Assembly (NCBI GenBank): GCA_036346395.1
Contig: CM070596.1
Span: 7,735,843 to 7,799,842, forward strand
Source of the DNA: Hsuehochloa calcarea
Taxonomy: Eukaryota > Streptophyta > Magnoliopsida > Poales > Poaceae
Length of the DNA stretch: 64,000 bases
Direction: 5' to 3'
Numbering within the stretch: position 1 is the first letter of the stretch; every line of letters starts with the position of its first letter. A model generated the notes under the pieces. The model ran no database searches and was not told the origin of the DNA. It saw only the letters and a list, made by a program, of their open reading frames with translations. A program made the position numbers and the translations under genes. Shown in pieces: positions 59,241 to 64,000 of this stretch.

Positions 59241-60588
59241 AAGTACCAAAAGGAGTTTTTTTGGAGCAACTCCAAAAGCTGTCTCTGGTCGAAACACCAA
59301 AAGAAACTCCTATTAAGACAGCCTCTCTATAATATGAAGATACCTAGATGAATCCCATCTACGAGTATCATTAGAAGGGTACAATACCCGATGACGATCT
59401 CGAGGCCGATCACTTATCCCGAAAGGCCAAAATGTATACTTTGGTCGAAAGAGTCCTCTACAAATGAGGCACTCGAGGGGTAATCATGCGATACATATCG
59501 CAGAGGGAAGGGAAGGACTAAACATCCTTCACGACATACACAGAGGTATCTGTGAAACTCATGCTTCCTACAGAACGCTAGTCGGAAAGACCTTTCAATA
59601 AGGTTTTTACTGGCCAACAGCCCTCTACGATGCTAAAGAGTTGGTTAAGAAGTGTGTACAATGTCAGTTTTATAGCAGGTAGATACACCAACCAACTCAG
59701 GCATTGCAGTCAATTCCTCTATCTTGGCCTTTTACGATCTGAGATCTCGATATCCTAGGACTGTTCTCAAAGGCTCCAGGAGGTTTTGAGTTCCTTTTTG
59801 TGGCCATTAATACGTTCACAAAATGGATCGAATCCGAGCCTGTGACTGGGATAACAACGGACGCAACAAAATGGTTCATGGTTAGATGCGTGATTACTCG
59901 GTTTGGGGTCCCAAGTCGAATAATCACAAATAATGGTAAGAAATTTTCAAGTGCAAAATTTTAGGAATTTTGCGACGAGTTGGGTACCAAAGTGTGTTAT
60001 GCCTCTGTTGCCCATCCTCAAAGCAATGGGGGCAGTCGAAAGAGCGAATTACCAAATAATGCAGGGAATCAAAACTCGAGTCTTCGACCAGCTTGTCAAG
60101 CACTCGGGGCTTGGGTACAAGAATTACGCTCAGTATTATGAGCAATTCGTACGACTACTTGTCGGGTCGCAGGTGAAACATCTTTTTTCCTACTTTTCAG
60201 TGCCGAAGCCATGTTTCCACCAGAACTAAAGATCAGGTCGACACGAGTCGAAACTTTCAACGACTCTACCCAAGAACAACTTCGAGGAGATGACATCAAC
60301 CTACTCGAAGAGAAGAGAAATCAGACCTTAATTTGTTCAGCAGTCTACCAACAAGCCCTGCACAAATACTACGATCGTAAGGTCCAACCTTGCAGCCTTG
60401 CTGTAGGTGACTTGGTATTGAAGGAAATTCAATCCCAGTGTAATCGGAACAAGCTTTCCCCCTAGTGGGAAGGTTCTTACACAGTGGTCAAAGTTACAAG
60501 ACCAGATTTGGTACGACTGTTAATGGAAGACGACCAGATTCTCCCGAACTCTTGGAACATCGACCAGCTACGTAAATTTTATGCGTAA
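59241..60588 (+). pseudogene. Gypsy D integrase
   Basis: Zinc-binding His and Cys residues (GICETHASYRTLVGKTF, CVQCQFYSRQIH) lie at about 59540-59690. The core has LDILGLFSKAPGGFEFLFVA with Asp, FGVPSRIITNNG (usual Asp now Asn) and VAHPQSNG, followed by a frameshift before the Glu-bearing VERAN. The C-terminal KVQPCSLAVGDLVLKE and NSWNIDQLRKFYA end at 60588. Confidence 0.82.
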
Positions 60589-61549
60589 CCAACCACGTCG
60601 ACAATAAAGTATAAGGTTCTTTCTATCTTTAATGTCTTACTTTGAGTAGCGGTTCGATAATTTTTTCGATTATCCCCTGGTCGTAAGTTTTTCTACGACC
60701 AGTGCCCAACACTTCTTTACACTAGTTGAAAGGATAGGAACATCACCTAGTCGAAGCCTTTCCTTTCTGCATGTGGTCCTGCCCAGTAGAAGGAACTTCC
60801 TAGTGTTGACTTGTCCCTCACTTTTGCTGCCAACACAAAGATCTCGGGTTCAATAAACATGGTCAAAATATTTTCAAGCCAACTCTTAGTATCTTAGTTT
60901 ATTTCTTCATTTGTTTTGAAAAATACTCTAAGCAGAGTACACTTTGGTAATTTGTTCTACTAAACTCAGTTGGTTCTAACTGGTCAGAGAAAGACACAAC
61001 ACCTAGTCTAAGTCTTTCCTCTCTGCACGTGGTCCTGCCCACTAGAAGGAACTTCTTAGTGTCATCCTATTTCTAATTCTTGCTACTAGGGCAAACCTAT
61101 TGAGTGCACTCGAAAAGGTTGAACGAATTCTAAAGGAACTCCAGACGTTTGTCTAACTCAAGTTGCTGCTCTTGATTTGATTAATCCAGTCGGAGATGGT
61201 AACATCACCTAGTCGAAGCCTTTCCTTTTTGCACGTGGTCCTTCCCACTAAAAGGAACTTCCTAGCGTCGACTCGTTACTACTCTTATGACCAGTGCATG
61301 ATAATTGGGATCACAGACTATAAGTTAGCCAAACCTCTCTTTTTTTAGAAAAACCGCTTAACAATATTCACTTAGTTTATCTAAATAAACTAAACAAATA
61401 GTCGGGGGGGCTAGGATAAAGTTATTAATATGACTTTAATTCTTAGTCTTATTATCTCTTTCCATTCAGTATCTTATGAGTTGCTAACTACTCGACAAGA
61501 TGATTTTTTAGGAAGAAGAAAATATCATATATATCAACAAGCTTGTCTT
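60589..61549 (+). repeat. Gypsy D downstream region with three dispersed copies of a 70-bp motif
   Basis: Copies at about 60739-60812, 60995-61062 and 61200-61271 share CACCTAGTCxAAGxCTTTCC and GTGGTCCTxCCCAxTAxAAGG. No sense-strand gene. It also carries a CGTAAGTTTTTCTACGACCA motif (60684) resembling the repeats in the 5' LTR, so part may be LTR-related. Confidence 0.65.
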
Positions 61550-61873
61550 TGCAGGTTCCTATTACAAACTACTCTGACGAAAGAGATCCAATCTGCATCT
61601 CCTCTGTGACTACCTTGTTGATCAACTACATATCTCCCATCAACCGCTCCGCTTATGCCTCAAAGCAGTCGAAGTTGGTTTTGACTGGTTGCAGATTAAA
61701 GTTGGGGTCATGAGCTTTAAGTTTTACCAGAACAAAACTTATTCCTCCTTCGATCGCCTCCTTTATCGCATCATCTTGGTTGGTCCTCAGAGTAGTCACC
61801 AACTCTCGCAAAGTCCCGACTTGTTTTTCAATAGTACTCAGGTGGTCAATTGTCGTGTCTTCACGAGGAGTGA
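61550..61873 (-). pseudogene. Antisense ORF downstream of gypsy D pol
   Basis: On the minus strand the frame reads DHLSTIEKQVGTLRELVTTL, then AHDPNFNLQPVKTNFDCFEA, a stop, and further LINKVVTEEMQIGSL. It looks coiled-coil and is interrupted at 61873 by the next LTR. Tat-clade elements such as maize Grande are known to carry antisense ORFs between pol and the 3' LTR; function unclear. Assignment by position and composition. Confidence 0.5.
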
Positions 61874-62486
61874 TGTAACACCCCAACTTTTTGGCATCTG
61901 AAAAATCTTTTATTTATTTGCTAGTTGAAAATCTCATCATCTACATTTTGTTTGAATTTATATTAAAAGCTTAATATAGACTTTAAGGACAAAATGATTT
62001 AATGTGCTTAATTCCAACATCAACAATGGCCAAACTTATTTTAACTGGATTCTATATGCTTGGATATATTTTCTAGAAATTTCTAGAATTTTTCTAAAGT
62101 CATTTGCTAATTTCTATTTGCTATTTGCATTTTCTGGTTTTATTAAAAAGAGAAATCCATTTTAAATCCTCTGGAACAGTGTTGGGCCGAAACCCAACAC
62201 TATTCCCGTTTCCCCGCAGCCCAGCCCGCCTACCCTCGCCAATGCGCGCCGCGTGGCTTCTCCCGCCGATCGGACGCGCCCTCGCCCGCGTCTCTCCTAC
62301 CGTTGGATCACCATCGCACGCTCACTCCCGCCCGCGCCCGCGCCTCGCCTCCTTCCGCTGACCGGTGGACCCCGCCGCTTCGCCACGTCACCTTCGTCTT
62401 CGTCACGGACTCTTCCCCGCGCCCGACTTCCGCCCTAAGCGCTCCGTCGCTGTTTTCTTCGTGGACTCCCCCTCCTCCGCCTATAA
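61874..62486 (+). repeat. Gypsy LTR fragment (same family as gypsy B LTR), 5' part only
   Basis: Begins TGTAACACCCCAACTTTTTG and follows the gypsy B LTR start (AAAAGCTTAATATAGACTTTAAGG block) into a GC-rich part. It stops right after CCTATAAAAG (the probable TATA box), where a copia fragment in the opposite direction begins. ORFs in the GC-rich part are shadows. Confidence 0.75.
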
Positions 62487-63865
62487 AAGACGTAGACCTC
62501 CTCATTGAGTTCGCCATTGAGGAACACCAATTTGATGTCCATGTGGTTCACTAGCCATCCCTCGTGCACAGTGAGTGCAATCAGTAGGCACATGGACTCA
62601 AGACGGGCCACCAGCGCGAACACCTCCTTGTAGTCGATGCCCCGGCGTTGCACATAGCCCTTTGACACGAGGCGGGCCTTGTGCTTGATGACAGCGCCTT
62701 GGGAGTTTTTCTTCACCTTGAAGACCCATTTCGAGCCAATGGGACGATGACTCACCAGGAGGTCGGCAAGTTGCCAAGTGCCGTTCTCCTCGATGGAGCT
62801 CATCTCCTCGAGCATGGCGCGGTGCCAACACTCGTGCTCGTACACGTTAGCCACAGTCCGGTAGCGGCGAGGGCCCTCGTCGTCCGTTGTGGGCAAAACG
62901 TCAGTGGGCGGTGAAATGAATTCCACCCCATTTTGTGCCACCAGCGTAGACGTGCTCGCTGCTGCTCTGGATGTCAACATCTGTGGCCCTAGGCTGGGCG
63001 CGCGACTCGGCACTGCTGGTGTCGACTGCTCATCACCCACGTGCGTTGTGGGGTTACCACGCACAGCACCTGCTTCAGGATATATGATATACTCGATAGT
63101 GAACATCTCACTGGAGTTAACCGTAGCACCCCAGTCCCACTGTGCCGTCTTGTCGAAGACGACATCGCGTGTCACGTGCACGCGCTTGCCGACGGGGTCG
63201 TAGACGCATTGCGCCTTGCCGCTGGGCTCGTAGCCCGATGAACACCATCGGCGTGCTCCTGTTATCGAGTTTCTTCAGGTGTGGCTTAACCACCTTGATG
63301 AGTGCGATGCAGCCAAAAGTGCAAAGGAAGTGCACTAGAGGCCGTGCACCATGCCACGCCTCGTACGACGTTATGCCATCGACGCTGCGGGTCAGGGCTC
63401 GGTTCAGGATGAACACGACTGTCATCACCCCAAAACATCCTTGACGTGCTCTTGGCCTTCATCATGCTGCGAGCCATGGCTACCACCATCTTGTTTTGGC
63501 GCTCGACGACGCCGTTCTACTATGGGGAGTATGGTGCCGTGACGTTCCGCTGGACCCCGTGATCAGTGTAGTACTCACCGAACTCAACCGACTTGAACTC
63601 GCCGTCGTGGTCAGTGCAGAGGGCACGTAGCTTGCGCCCGGTTTCCACCTCAACGCCGGTCTGGAAACACTTGATCGCCACCAGCGCCTCGTCCTCTGTC
63701 GTGAGCAAGACCAGCCACATGTAGTGGCTGAGGTCGTCGATGAGGAGTAGAAATATTTCTTCCCGCCTGGTGTGGCCAGCACGATGGGGCCGCAGAGATC
63801 GCCGTGCACCAGATCGAGGATGTGCTCCGCACGGTACTTTGCCTGCTCCTGGAACAGGGTGTGCC
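62487..63865 (-). pseudogene. Copia integrase-RT fragment, minus strand
   Basis: Read from 63865 leftwards: integrase core with LDLVHGDLCGPI (first Asp), LCTDHDGEFKSVEF (second Asp) and, after two adjacent stops where QQ is usual, NGVVERQNKMVVAMARSMM with Glu; then FILNRALTRSVDGITSYEAW and the integrase tail; then an RT start with WRAMLEEMSSIEENGTW-like sequence, PIGSKWVFKVKK, HKARLVSKGY and VNHMDIKLVFLNGELNEEV, ending at 62487. Neither end has an LTR of its own family, so it is an internal fragment. Confidence 0.8.
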
Positions 63866-64000
63866 TGTAACATCCCAATTTTCAGAGCTTTAAAAATTCT
63901 TTAAATAGTGGTAGTGAGAAAATTCACCATTTGGATTTATTTGAATATTAATTTAAAAGCTTAATATGGACTTTAAGGATAAACCGATTTAATGTGCTTA
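63866..64000 (+). repeat. Start of another gypsy LTR (gypsy B family)
   Basis: Begins TGTAACATCCCAATTTTCAG and matches 38960-39090 closely. It continues beyond the window. Confidence 0.8.

Larger units (their letters stand above)
53572..61873 (+). mobile_element. Ty3/gypsy retrotransposon D (Tat clade, RIRE2-like), decayed
   Basis: Partial 5' LTR and leader, a long gag, protease, RT with YVDD, RNase H, integrase, a 1.3-kb downstream region and an antisense ORF. The 3' LTR is not present, because another LTR starts at 61874. The 5' boundary is unclear because copia B inserted near it; part of its LTR may lie left of 35221. Confidence 0.82.

Noticed and set aside
62104..62554. Pro/Arg-rich ORFs on the plus strand
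   Set aside because: They run across the LTR/copia junction and are composition shadows of the GC-rich LTR.

Overview
This 64 kb window is plant nuclear DNA, almost certainly from a grass (Poaceae). The evidence is a GC-rich HOOKLESS1-like gene with short introns, many LTR retrotransposons primed by initiator-tRNA-Met type sites, CACTA elements with TCACAGACGGTT subterminal motifs, and a PIF/Harbinger element. The gypsy families resemble rice RIRE3/RIRE8-like and RIRE2/Tat-like elements, but species cannot be fixed from sequence alone. The window holds one complete cellular gene, one 5'-truncated duplicate of it, and otherwise mostly nested transposons.

Layout: 1-6882 is the right part of a CACTA (En/Spm) element: the end of the TNP2-type transposase, a second multi-exon gene with a Ulp1-like protease domain, and the subterminal repeats. 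It sits inside a minus-strand Ty3/gypsy element (6883-16482), which also carries a 386-bp non-autonomous CACTA of the same repeat family in gag (9200-9585) and ends in a composite LTR. 16483-22650 is sparse intergenic DNA with one Mutator-like MITE (20727-21081).

22651-24687 is the intact HOOKLESS1-like N-acetyltransferase gene, three exons and 433 codons. A near-identical copy lacking promoter and the first 68 codons lies at 29370-31067. Between and after them are three copies of a Harbinger 5' end (25002, 28980, 31382) and a gag-protease-only copia element (25778-28979) preceded by an extra piece of its own internal region. Microhomology (AAGAGAGG) marks the breakpoint of the duplication.

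31382-35225 is a longer Harbinger element with a transposase whose third catalytic block is deleted, a Myb/SANT-like partner ORF, and a 5'-truncated LINE inserted in the transposase with a 10-bp target duplication. At 35226-53566 is a large copia element (SIRE/Opie-like gag) with target duplication TGAAT; a gypsy element (38960-46341, target duplication CCAAC) is nested in its gag. 53572-61873 is a decayed Tat-clade gypsy element with a downstream antisense ORF. 61874-64000 holds two gypsy LTR starts flanking a minus-strand copia integrase/RT fragment.

Functionally, only the HOOKLESS1-like gene is likely to serve the host. All transposon coding regions seen here contain stops, frameshifts or deletions except the gag-protease ORF of the small copia element. 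Several breaks in the 35-53 kb region follow a CAG/CTG-to-CG pattern, which also hits two primer binding sites, and may be consensus errors rather than real mutations.
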